Assembly (NCBI RefSeq): GCF_041295575.1
Contig: NZ_CP160452.1
Coordinates: 1,054,001-1,118,000, forward strand
Direction of reading: 5' to 3'
Length of the DNA: 64,000 nt
From: Sporosarcina pasteurii
Lineage (GTDB): Bacteria; Bacillota; Bacilli; Bacillales_A; Planococcaceae
Position 1 is the first letter of the stretch; every line of letters begins with the position of its first letter. Below are positions 44,512 through 52,607 of the stretch, piece by piece. The notes below the pieces were generated by a model. It was not told where the DNA came from, did not search any database, and saw nothing but the letters and a program-made list of their open reading frames with translations. The position numbers and the translations under genes were made by a program.

Positions 44512-45090
44512 ATGTTAGAAATTCGTAAAGTATATACAGCTATTGAAGAAACGCGTATTGAGGGAGGCAAACAACTCGAAGACCCAATTAAGATGATTAC
44601 AACGATGTTAGTAATGAAAAATCCATGGGTTGAAAGAGGATTTGTTGAGGATTTAATGCCGGAAATTAACGAGTATGCTCCTGAAATTGGAGAGTTGCTA
44701 GTTGCAGAGTTGTTCAAGCATATCAGCTCAGCAGATGATGTTGAAGCATTCGGTAAAGCTGCGGTCGTCGGTGTAGACGGAGAAATGGAGCATGCTTCCG
44801 CCTTCATTCATACATTGAAGTTTGGAAACAAGTTCCGTGATGCGGTTGAAGGGAAAAGTATCTTGCCATTTACAAACAAGCGTGGAGGCGCAGGAACGGC
44901 AGTTTTAATCCCAATGGTCCACAAAAATGAAGATTCGAAACGTTCACACTTCTTGACGTTTGAAGCGACAATTCCAGATGCGCCGAGGGCTGATGAAATT
45001 GTTGTTGCAATCAGTGTTTCGACAGGAGGACGTCCGCACCCAAGAACGGGAGACCGTCACCAAGACATGCTGGAAATGGGTCTCGTCTAA
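44512..45090 (+). CDS. DUF1185 (AA_synth) family protein
   Basis: This 192-aa cytoplasmic protein is recognised as the DUF1185/amino acid synthesis family by MITTMLVMKNPWVERGF, the VVGVDGEMEHASAFIH segment and the C-terminal SVSTGGRPHPRTGDRHQDM. The family is found in catabolic clusters with luciferase-like oxygenases, but its reaction is unknown to me. The conserved Glu/His/Asp residues suggest a hydrolase- or lyase-like activity. It starts 2 bases after the oxygenase stop and overlaps the next gene by one base. Confidence 0.75.
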   Translation: MLEIRKVYTAIEETRIEGGKQLEDPIKMITTMLVMKNPWVERGFVEDLMPEINEYAPEIGELLVAELFKHISSADDVEAFGKAAVVGVDGEMEHASAFIHTLKFGNKFRDAVEGKSILPFTNKRGGAGTAVLIPMVHKNEDSKRSHFLTFEATIPDAPRADEIVVAISVSTGGRPHPRTGDRHQDMLEMGLV

Positions 45091-45902
45091 TGCCAAAGAT
45101 TACGTATGGTCAAAAGACCATTCATTATGAAGAAAAAGGAACGGGTGAACCGCTCGTTTTCATACATGGAGTCGGTTTGGATCATGCAATGTGGGAGCAA
45201 CAGGTGAATAGTTTGTCAGAATATTATCGAGTAATTGTGTATGACATGATAGGACACGGGGAATCTTCGCATCCCCCTGGTCCTTATTCACTTTCTAAGT
45301 ACGTTGAACAACTTGCTGCACTCGTGGAAAGTCTAAGTCTCGAAAAGATTCACCTTGTAGGATTTTCAATGGGAGGCATGGTTGCCCAGGCATATGCATT
45401 GTCAAATTCGGCGAAAATGAAAACGCTAACAATTATGAATGCAGTTGCGAATCGGACAGAAATGCAACGCCAAGCGATATTAAAACGGGTGGAAGAAGTA
45501 AGGGCAAACGGAGCTCATTCGACAATTGAACCTGCAATCCAACGTTGGTTTACAACCGACTATCTGCAAAATCAAGCAGACGTCGTAAATCGGATTCGTA
45601 CTCGTCTTCAGACTAATAATCCTGCTTCTTATTTAGAAGCATATTCGTTGTTTGCGACAGCCGATCAAGAACTTTGGGATAAACTAGATCAAATCACAGT
45701 TCCGACACTCGTCATTACGGCAGAAAATGACGTCGGTTCCACACCAGAAATGTCACAACAAATTCATCAGAAAATTTCTGGTTCTGAATTGTTAGTAGTT
45801 CCTGTCTTAAGACATATGCTTCCGATTGAAAGACCTGATATTATCCACGAGGCAATTCACTCATTTATTGAAAGAGCAGTGCTTGTAGGGGAAGGGAGAT
45901 GA
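45090..45902 (+). CDS. alpha/beta hydrolase
   Basis: This 270-aa alpha/beta-fold hydrolase has the nucleophile elbow GFSMGG near residue 92-97, the oxyanion HG in FIHGVGLD, the acidic residue in ITAENDVGS near 213, and the catalytic His in LRHMLPIERPD near 240. It is closest in style to 3-oxoadipate enol-lactonase/RutD-like enzymes. In the pathway model it would open a lactone or cleave a product of the oxygenase. Its ATG overlaps the previous TAA (TAATG), so it is translationally coupled. Confidence 0.85.
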   Translation: MPKITYGQKTIHYEEKGTGEPLVFIHGVGLDHAMWEQQVNSLSEYYRVIVYDMIGHGESSHPPGPYSLSKYVEQLAALVESLSLEKIHLVGFSMGGMVAQAYALSNSAKMKTLTIMNAVANRTEMQRQAILKRVEEVRANGAHSTIEPAIQRWFTTDYLQNQADVVNRIRTRLQTNNPASYLEAYSLFATADQELWDKLDQITVPTLVITAENDVGSTPEMSQQIHQKISGSELLVVPVLRHMLPIERPDIIHEAIHSFIERAVLVGEGR

Positions 45903-45906
45903 GGTT

Positions 45907-47403
45907 TTGACAGAATTAAAAACTGAGCTTAAAACTTTCGATATGTATATTAATGGGGAATGGACAGCATCGTCAAGTGGAGAGTATTTTCCAAGTTATA
46001 ATCCAGCAACGGGAGAGGCTTGGGCACGTGTAGCAAAAGGAACAGCTGAAGATGTAAATCGAGCAGTGCAAGCTGCACATCAAGCGTTTGTAAATTCTGA
46101 GTGGACTAATATGACTTATACGGAAAGAGGAAAACTTGTCAGGAAACTCGGCGATCTCATTGCTGAAAATGTGGAAGAACTTGCACAGTATGAGACGATT
46201 GACAACGGAAAATTGATACGAGAAATGCGTGGTCAATTAAATTACTTGCCGGAATTCTTCTACTATTACGCAGGTCTTGCCGATAAAATTCACGGTCATA
46301 CGCTTCCTTTGGATAAACAGGATATGTTTGCTTTTACAACGAGGGAACCCCTTGGCGTTGTAGCTGCAATTACACCTTGGAATTCACCGCTTTATTTAAC
46401 GACATTGAAATTAGCGCCCGCACTTGTGGCTGGAAATACAATTGTGATAAAACCATCAGAAATGACATCCGCTTCTTTGCTTGAACTTATGAAGTTAGTG
46501 GAAGAAGCTGGCTTCCCGCCTGGTGTTGTTAACGTAGTGACAGGTTTTGGATTACCAGTTGGTGATACATTGACAGCACATCCACTCGTTAGACGTGTTG
46601 CTTTTACTGGAGGAGCTGAGTCTGCTCGCCATGTCGTAAGAAATACAGCAGAGAACTTCGCACAATTATCACTAGAACTCGGAGGAAAGTCGCCAAACAT
46701 TGTCTTTGAAGATGCGGACCCTGATAATGCAGCGATGGGAATTATTGCCGGTATATTTGGTGCCACTGGCCAAAGTTGTGTTGCTGGATCACGAGCATTT
46801 TTACACGTAGATATTTATGACAAGGTGATGGAAAGACTTGTTGACCGTGTTTCAAACATAATGATTGGTGACCCTCTTTCGGACACTACTGAAATGGGAC
46901 CGCTTGCTACAGAGGAACAATTGAAACGTGTTGAAAAGTACGTAAAGCTCGGGAAAGAGGAAGGCGGAAAAATCATAATCGGTGGTAAAAAGCCTGAACA
47001 CTTAGAAAAAGGATGGTATTTTGAACCGACGATATTCGAACATACTGACAATAACGCGCGTATTACAAGAGAAGAAATCTTTGGTCCTGTTTTAAGTGTC
47101 ATCCCATTTAAAAATGAGGCTGAAGTAATTGAGATGGCAAACAGTACTGACTATGCATTGGCGGCTGGAATTTGGGCGAGTGATATAGCAAAAGCCCACC
47201 GTGTGGCCAAGGCGATTAGAGCAGGTATTGTTTGGGTGAATACCTACCGGAGCATATCGCCTATTGCACCAATCGGAGGTTCCGGGTTAAGCGGGTACGG
47301 AAGAGAAAGCGGTTTTGATGCAATTTATGAATATACTCAAAGTAAAGTAGTTTGGGTGAATACATCATCTGAAGCGATACCTGATCCATTCATTATGCGC
47401 TAA
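45907..47403 (+). CDS. NAD(P)-dependent aldehyde dehydrogenase, first of two
   Basis: This 498-aa ALDH oxidises an aldehyde to the acid. The general base Glu is in LELGGKSPN (about residue 260), the nucleophilic Cys in GQSCVAGSR (about 291), the cofactor-binding lysine in IVIKPSE, and the ALDH Glu signature REEIFGPVLSVIPF is near 395. The TTG start (45907) follows GGGAGATGAGG, five bases after the hydrolase stop. By analogy with tgn clusters it may oxidise the ring-cleavage aldehyde. Confidence 0.88.
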   Translation: MTELKTELKTFDMYINGEWTASSSGEYFPSYNPATGEAWARVAKGTAEDVNRAVQAAHQAFVNSEWTNMTYTERGKLVRKLGDLIAENVEELAQYETIDNGKLIREMRGQLNYLPEFFYYYAGLADKIHGHTLPLDKQDMFAFTTREPLGVVAAITPWNSPLYLTTLKLAPALVAGNTIVIKPSEMTSASLLELMKLVEEAGFPPGVVNVVTGFGLPVGDTLTAHPLVRRVAFTGGAESARHVVRNTAENFAQLSLELGGKSPNIVFEDADPDNAAMGIIAGIFGATGQSCVAGSRAFLHVDIYDKVMERLVDRVSNIMIGDPLSDTTEMGPLATEEQLKRVEKYVKLGKEEGGKIIIGGKKPEHLEKGWYFEPTIFEHTDNNARITREEIFGPVLSVIPFKNEAEVIEMANSTDYALAAGIWASDIAKAHRVAKAIRAGIVWVNTYRSISPIAPIGGSGLSGYGRESGFDAIYEYTQSKVVWVNTSSEAIPDPFIMR

Positions 47404-47433
47404 ATCATGCTAAATAGGAAGGGAGAAATCGAC

Positions 47434-47736
47434 GTGACTATCGAAAAATTGATTCACTTACCGGATTTATCCTTCATTCGTGTATGTAACGAAGACTATG
47501 GCATAAATAGAGGACTCTATAATACAATTGATAAATTCTTTTACGAACGAGGATTTGAACGAATTATCGATCGAAGAAAGAATATCCTTTACTTTCTCGA
47601 CTATGTTCAAAAGGATGCTGATTTAAATAATAAGCGCCCCAAATTTGGAAGTGGCGGGCTAAAGATTAAAATCGAGGAATATCTATTGGAGATAGAAAAA
47701 AATAATAATCATAAAATGTGGCAATTAGCTAAATAA
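47434..47736 (+). CDS. hypothetical 100-aa protein within the catabolic operon
   Basis: GTG 47434 lies 8 bases after AGGAAGGGAG, better than ATG 47407, which precedes that box. The product is a basic mixed alpha/beta protein (LIHLPDLSFIRVCNEDYG, then ERGFERIIDRRKNILYFLDY). I recognise no family. It is compact in the operon between two aldehyde dehydrogenases, with 24 bases to the next start, so it may be a small subunit or a binding protein of this pathway. Confidence 0.5.
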   Translation: MTIEKLIHLPDLSFIRVCNEDYGINRGLYNTIDKFFYERGFERIIDRRKNILYFLDYVQKDADLNNKRPKFGSGGLKIKIEEYLLEIEKNNNHKMWQLAK

Positions 47737-47760
47737 GCCTATATAGGAAGAAGGTTAATC

Positions 47761-49206
47761 ATGACGAAGCTTAATACTAATGTAAAGAAACAACATCTTC
47801 TTATTAATGGAGAGTGGGTCGCGGCGGAGGAATACAGTCCGCTTCAATCTCCATATTCAGGTGAAGTTATCGCGGAGGTCCCGTTGGCTTCAATTGCTGA
47901 AACTGATTTAGCAATTGAAGCAGCTGTAAATGCCCGAAAAGTGATGGCGAGTATGCCCGCTTATAAACGTGCGGAAATCTTGGAAAACCTCGTTCATGCT
48001 TTGCAAGAAAGAGCTGAAGAAGCAGCTGAAATTATTGCATTAGAAGCAGCAAAGCCGATTACGACAGCAAGGGGTGAAGTTAGTCGTACGATTGAAACGT
48101 ATAAGTTTGCAGCTGAGGAAGCAAAGCGCATTCATGGTGAAACACTTCCACTTGATGCGGCTCGCGGCGGTGAAAATCGACTAGCTTATACGGTACAAGA
48201 ACCAATCGGTACCATTGGCGCAATTACACCTTTCAATTTTCCGATGAATTTAGTTGCCCATAAAGTTGGTCCTGCTATAGCAAGTGGGAATACAATCGTC
48301 TTAAAACCAGCTACACAAACACCGTTATCCTCATATTTTATTGCGGAACTTCTTCTTGAAGCAGGATTGCCAAAAGGAGCCCTAAACGTAGTTACTGGAA
48401 GCGGCAAGGTGACGGGAGACAAACTTGTTCAGGATAGCCGAATCAGCATGATAACTTTCACGGGAAGCCCAGAGGTGGGCATCGAAATCCGAGGCAAGGC
48501 TGGCTTGAAAAAAGTTACTTTAGAACTTGGATCCAATGCAGCAGTAATTGTTGATAAAAACGTCGATCTTGATAAAATTATCCCGCGTTGTGTAACAGGG
48601 GCATTCGCTTTCCAAGGTCAAGTATGTATTTCCTTGCAACGCGCATACGTTCATGAAGATATTTATGAAGAGTTTGTAACTAAACTTATTGAAGAAACGA
48701 AAAAGTTAGTTGTCGGAAATCCCCTTGATGAACTAACAGATGTATCAGCACTTATTTCAGCGAAGGATGTAGAGCGGACACAAAGTTGGATAGAAGAAGC
48801 GAAAAAACAAGGAGCAAAAGTTGTAGCAGGCGGTAATACAGAAGGAAATATTCTTTATCCAACGATTATTCTGGAAGCAAAATCTACGCTGAAAGTATGT
48901 TGCAATGAAGTGTTTGCTCCGATTATTGTTGTAAATAAAGTGAAAAACGTCGAGCAGGCAATTGACCAAGTGAATGATTCACGTTATGGATTGCAAGCAG
49001 GAATCTATACAAATGATATTACTACAGCGCTGAATGCAGCAGAAGAGTTGTATGTTGGCGGAGTAATGATTAACGATATTCCAACATTCCGGGTGGATAA
49101 TATGCCGTACGGCGGTGTAAAGGAAAGCGGAACAGGCCGTGAAGGTTTGAAGTACGCGATTGAAGACATGACTGAGATGAAACTCGTAGTTTGGAACCGT
49201 AATTAG
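47761..49206 (+). CDS. aldehyde dehydrogenase, second (semialdehyde type)
   Basis: This 481-aa ALDH has the Glu in LELGSNAAVI near residue 258, the Cys in GQVCISLQR near 289, the NAD(P) loop FTGSPEVG near 235, and the C-terminal PYGGVKESGTGREGLKYAIEDM. The LELGSN variant and overall style resemble semialdehyde/lactaldehyde-type dehydrogenases of Bacillales. It would finish degradation, for example succinate- or malonate-semialdehyde oxidation (as TgnE), which is inference. ATG 47761 follows AGGAAGAAGG. Confidence 0.87.
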   Translation: MTKLNTNVKKQHLLINGEWVAAEEYSPLQSPYSGEVIAEVPLASIAETDLAIEAAVNARKVMASMPAYKRAEILENLVHALQERAEEAAEIIALEAAKPITTARGEVSRTIETYKFAAEEAKRIHGETLPLDAARGGENRLAYTVQEPIGTIGAITPFNFPMNLVAHKVGPAIASGNTIVLKPATQTPLSSYFIAELLLEAGLPKGALNVVTGSGKVTGDKLVQDSRISMITFTGSPEVGIEIRGKAGLKKVTLELGSNAAVIVDKNVDLDKIIPRCVTGAFAFQGQVCISLQRAYVHEDIYEEFVTKLIEETKKLVVGNPLDELTDVSALISAKDVERTQSWIEEAKKQGAKVVAGGNTEGNILYPTIILEAKSTLKVCCNEVFAPIIVVNKVKNVEQAIDQVNDSRYGLQAGIYTNDITTALNAAEELYVGGVMINDIPTFRVDNMPYGGVKESGTGREGLKYAIEDMTEMKLVVWNRN

Positions 49207-49217
49207 GAGGTAAAGGG

Positions 49218-49484
49218 ATGGGGTATTATGCGGCACTATTACACATGATGGATGCTGAGAAAAATGCTGAAGTTCTTCCTCGTCATATCGCTTATTTGGA
49301 AGAATTAGAAGCGGAGGGAAAAGTGTTTGCAAGAGGCCCCTTTACAGATGGAACGGGCGGCCTTATTGTCTATATTGCTGATTCTTATGAAGAGGCTTTG
49401 GCATTCGCAGAGGCAGATCCACATGTTGTTGAGGGAGTACGGCGACTAGAGCTAAAAGAGTGGGGAGCACTTACAGTTAAATGA
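49218..49484 (+). CDS. YciI family protein
   Basis: This 88-aa dimeric alpha-beta barrel-like protein carries the typical YciI pattern: RHIAYLEELEAEGKVFARGPFTDG, then IVYIADSYEEALAFAEADPHV. YciI-like proteins are putative lyases or dehydrochlorinases using a His-Asp pair; here the conserved His (RH near residue 22) and Asp (ADPH near residue 71) are present. ATG 49218 is 7 bases from AGGAGG. It ends the first part of the operon and is followed by an operator-like site. Confidence 0.8.
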   Translation: MGYYAALLHMMDAEKNAEVLPRHIAYLEELEAEGKVFARGPFTDGTGGLIVYIADSYEEALAFAEADPHVVEGVRRLELKEWGALTVK

Positions 49485-49531
49485 ATTGTAGCAATAAAAC
49501 GTATTTTTTTGGAGATGTTTTTCACTAAAAT

Positions 49532-49550
49532 CTTGTATGGTACATGGTAA
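49532..49550. promoter_or_regulatory. probable GntR operator, site 4
   Basis: CTTGTATGGTACATGGTAA repeats the core of sites 1 and 2 and lies 16 bases before the hydrolase gene. It implies an internal regulated promoter for the hydrolase-permease-reductase group; I could not identify convincing -35/-10 boxes. Confidence 0.6.
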
Positions 49551-49565
49551 TTTGGAGGTGTGAAA

Positions 49566-50231
49566 ATGGATGTGAAAAACACTGCTTTACTTTTAATTGA
49601 CCTTCAAAAGGAAGGCGGGACGTCGGACGTCGTTGGCATGGATGGAATTATTGAAAAAACAGCAAGTCTTATAGAGCAATGTCGACAAAAAGGAATCCCA
49701 GTCATTTATACGCGCCATTTAAACAGGGGTGATGGTATTGCACTTGGGAATCGGGAGCCGGTGAATGAAAAAGGGGAACCTCTTTATTATCATACAGGAA
49801 CTGATGCAATTGAAATCATGGATGAAATTAAGCCTGAGCCTGGTGATATTATCGTTGATAAGTATAGGTATAGCTGTTTTCATGAATCCAGCTTGGATTT
49901 GATGTTAAAGAGTTTAGGAATAAAGCATTTGATCATTGGCGGTGTTTTGACAGACGTTTGCGTAATTTCAACAGCGATGGATGCTTATTATCGTGATTAT
50001 CAAATTAATCTCGTTAAAGACATATGCGGTACAACAACTGAAGGTGCCCATATGGCAGCAATTCTAATGATGGCGAATTGGGTTTATGATATTGAAATCT
50101 ATGATGCAAATCAACTTAGCAACAAGTTATCGGGAGAAGATTATAAAGTATGGAAATCTGAGGGACCTGATGAGTTACAATTTACACCTGAAAACTTACG
50201 TGAAGTTTTTGGAAGATTGACAGTTGAGTGA
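49566..50231 (+). CDS. isochorismatase-like cysteine hydrolase (amidase type)
   Basis: This 221-aa amidohydrolase has the catalytic triad Asp in LLLIDLQKEG (about residue 13), Lys in IIVDKYRYSCF (about 98) and Cys in GGVLTDVCVISTAMD (about 135), with the usual cis-peptide before it. The group includes ureidoacrylate amidohydrolase RutB and N-carbamoylsarcosine amidase. Here it may cleave the amide or formamide made on ring opening. ATG 49566 is 7 bases after GGAGG (49554-49558), better than GTG 49560. Confidence 0.85.
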   Translation: MDVKNTALLLIDLQKEGGTSDVVGMDGIIEKTASLIEQCRQKGIPVIYTRHLNRGDGIALGNREPVNEKGEPLYYHTGTDAIEIMDEIKPEPGDIIVDKYRYSCFHESSLDLMLKSLGIKHLIIGGVLTDVCVISTAMDAYYRDYQINLVKDICGTTTEGAHMAAILMMANWVYDIEIYDANQLSNKLSGEDYKVWKSEGPDELQFTPENLREVFGRLTVE

Positions 50232-50297
50232 CATCTTGAGGACTACTACACGACGCTTTCTGTAACAATTCTAATTCAAATAAAAGGGGAAAAAAAT

Positions 50298-51740
50298 ATG
50301 AAAGCTGCAGAAAAAGTAGAAGCAAGTATCGAGGTAGAGGCTTTTGACCAAGTTGTTAGTGGCCAAGATGTAGTCACAGAAGAACATTATGCGACCGAAG
50401 AAGTTCCAATGAGTCAACGAAATATTAATTTTTTTGACATGATAGCGATCTGGGTAGGGGCAAACTCAAACAATGCGTCCTGGTATGTAGGGGGAACGGT
50501 AGCTGGGATGGCTTTTGCAGGTGCCATTGCAGTCACGTTAATTTCCAATCCCTTTGCCTATCTTGTACTTGCTCTTGTTGGGTACATGGGTTATAAAGTT
50601 GGGACGTCCACCATGGCACTCACAAGACCAGCTTTCGGAATTAGGGGAAGTCTTCTCCCAACGGTGTTAAATACGATTGTCTTTTTAGGATGGGCTGTTG
50701 TTAATACGTTTATAGCTGTCATTTCGATGAGTTTTATATTAAAAGATTTATTTGGATGGCCGGCTTTTGGGGAGCCGGGAAGTGCGGGTCCAATGATTTT
50801 AGGTATTGTTTTCATGAGCTGCTTGAATTTATCTGCGGTTTCACTGGGAAGAAATTCTATTAAAATAGTTGAAAGAATCGGGATTGTTTTAGTCCTTGCA
50901 CTAGGTATTTGGATTACGATTGTCGTTTTGAGCACGCATTCATTTTCAGCAATTTTGAGCTGGAGGCCACCTGCCGAATCGGTAATGCCTGTCGGAAAAG
51001 CGGTAGATATTATGGCTGCATTTAGTTTAGCGTGGGTGCTAGGAATTGCCGAGTTTACACGTTACACACGTTCAGCGAAAACAGCAACAGTTGCCCCGTT
51101 AATCGGTGCTTGCGTTTCACTCATGTGGTTTGCGTTTATCGGCATTATCGCAACAATCGGTTCAGCAATTACGACAGGCGTTTACAATCCAGAGAATTCA
51201 GATCCAAGTTCACTCGTTACAAATCTTGGGCTTGGCTGGTTTGCGCTACTACTTATTGTCGTAGCATGTGTGACAACAAATGTCGTCAATTTGATGGCTG
51301 CGGGTATTTCAATAACGAATGTAACAAAGAAAATTAAACCGCTTCACTCTATATGGCTCGTCACAGTTTTAGCTGGTGTATTCATGCTTGTGCCACTTTA
51401 TCTTGCTAGTTTCTTAGATACCTTTATGGGCTTTTTAGAATATATCGGTATGGTACTGAGTGCGTTACTTGGCGTGTTAGTTGCCGATTATTACTTTGTT
51501 AAAAAGCGCTCCTATGATGTAAAGGAATTTGAAAAAGTAGGCGGGAAATATTGGTATACAAAAGGAATTAATATAAGAGCAGTAGCAGTTTGGACATTCG
51601 GAGTCATATTCTTTTTATTGGTTCGTGACTCTGCCTTGTTAGGAAGTTCAATTGGTGCTGTCTATCCAACCATTTTGATAACTGCATTGCTCTATACGCT
51701 AATCTCAATGCCAAGGGGAAAAACTTCTAAATTATATTAA
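50298..51740 (+). CDS. NCS1-family permease (cytosine/allantoin/hydantoin-type)
   Basis: This 480-aa nucleobase-cation-symport-1 protein has 12 helices. NINFFDMIAIWVGANSNNAS (residues about 43-62) is the conserved NCS1 opening helix region, and MALTRPAFGIRGS and FLGWAVVNTF are also typical. An acidic N-terminal tail of 35 residues precedes helix 1. ATG 50298 follows AAAGGGGAAAAA. NCS1 carriers take up purines, pyrimidines, hydantoins, allantoin or pyridoxine-like rings, supporting a nitrogen heterocycle as pathway substrate. Confidence 0.85.
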   Translation: MKAAEKVEASIEVEAFDQVVSGQDVVTEEHYATEEVPMSQRNINFFDMIAIWVGANSNNASWYVGGTVAGMAFAGAIAVTLISNPFAYLVLALVGYMGYKVGTSTMALTRPAFGIRGSLLPTVLNTIVFLGWAVVNTFIAVISMSFILKDLFGWPAFGEPGSAGPMILGIVFMSCLNLSAVSLGRNSIKIVERIGIVLVLALGIWITIVVLSTHSFSAILSWRPPAESVMPVGKAVDIMAAFSLAWVLGIAEFTRYTRSAKTATVAPLIGACVSLMWFAFIGIIATIGSAITTGVYNPENSDPSSLVTNLGLGWFALLLIVVACVTTNVVNLMAAGISITNVTKKIKPLHSIWLVTVLAGVFMLVPLYLASFLDTFMGFLEYIGMVLSALLGVLVADYYFVKKRSYDVKEFEKVGGKYWYTKGINIRAVAVWTFGVIFFLLVRDSALLGSSIGAVYPTILITALLYTLISMPRGKTSKLY

Positions 51741-51813
51741 TTAAAGAGAATCGGTACTTATTCAATGCCTGTTGTCGGATTTATAAATATGAATGAAAAA
51801 GGAGAGAGCTATT

Positions 51814-52329
51814 ATGCAAAAAGTAGAGAAACAAGACTTATTCAAGCAAATTATGGGGAATTATCCAACAGGTGTGACGGTTGTAACGACAACTGGAGCA
51901 GATGGCAAGCCAGTCGGATTGACAGTGAATTCTTTTGCTTCCGTATCATTAGATCCGCTTATGTTGCTATGGTCTATTGATCATCGTGTATCGTCATTGA
52001 AGGAGTTTATAGAAGGTGGAAAGTTCGCGGTACATGTTTTACATGGTCATCAACAAGAACTTTGTAAAACGTTTGCAAGTAAAGTTGAAGATCGTTTTAG
52101 CAACTGTGACTGGAGTTTTTCTGAAAATAATTTACCGATTATCGATGGTACATTTGGGGTTTTTGAATGTAAAACGTTCAAAGCAATTGAGGCTGGGGAC
52201 CATACCGTTTTAATTGGTGAAGTAATTGACCTTCAAATTGATCAGAGCAATGATCCAATGCTTTACCATCGCAGAGTGTTTGGACCAATTCCGGAAGAGT
52301 TTTATAAGCAAAAACAACCAGTATCATAA
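51814..52329 (+). CDS. flavin reductase (two-component monooxygenase partner)
   Basis: This 171-aa protein is of the flavin reductase-like FMN-binding family (HpaC/RutF/TgnB type). The family pattern is clear: GNYPTGVTVVTTTGADGKP, then LTVNSFASVSLDPLMLLWSI (flavin contact) and FAVHVLHGHQQELC. It would supply FMNH2 to the luciferase-like oxygenase at 43362. ATG 51814 is 8 bases from AAAGGAGAG; the upstream ATG 51793 lies before that box. It is the last gene of the set and is followed by a terminator. Confidence 0.85.
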   Translation: MQKVEKQDLFKQIMGNYPTGVTVVTTTGADGKPVGLTVNSFASVSLDPLMLLWSIDHRVSSLKEFIEGGKFAVHVLHGHQQELCKTFASKVEDRFSNCDWSFSENNLPIIDGTFGVFECKTFKAIEAGDHTVLIGEVIDLQIDQSNDPMLYHRRVFGPIPEEFYKQKQPVS

Positions 52330-52365
52330 TTGTAAATATGTATTTGAAATAGAGGAAGACATAAT

Positions 52366-52410
52366 CCCCTTGGACTCTTTGTGAAGAGGCCAAGGGTATT
52401 AGGGTTTTTT
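52366..52410 (+). terminator. terminator at the end of the catabolic set
   Basis: CCCCTTGG...CTCTT / AAGAG...CCAAGGG (52367-52396) is followed, after TATTAGGG, by TTTTTT. The T run is displaced, so efficiency is uncertain. From here to 52590 no gene is supported; a short tail ending VVLSQELAVE-stop (to 52501) looks like a coding remnant. Confidence 0.55.
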
Positions 52411-52607
52411 AAAAAAGGTGATTTCTACATCTACTTAGTTTGCTAACGAGATTGAAGAAGTGGATGAGGTTGTGTTGTCACAGGAGCTAGCTGTCGAGTA
52501 ACAAAGGATCCATTCAGGTGATTGGTACCATTTACATTTACCTGAATATTCCGGTAAACTGTTATTGATGTGTAACACTAACTATATTTTAGGAGGCTAG
52601 ATTTAGT

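Noticed and set aside
52430-52501. A small gene ending LSQELAVE before the M28 peptidase, similar in style to the frame upstream of 12956
   Set aside because: No start, no ribosome binding site and only a four-residue shared motif (LSQE); not enough to claim a repeat or gene.
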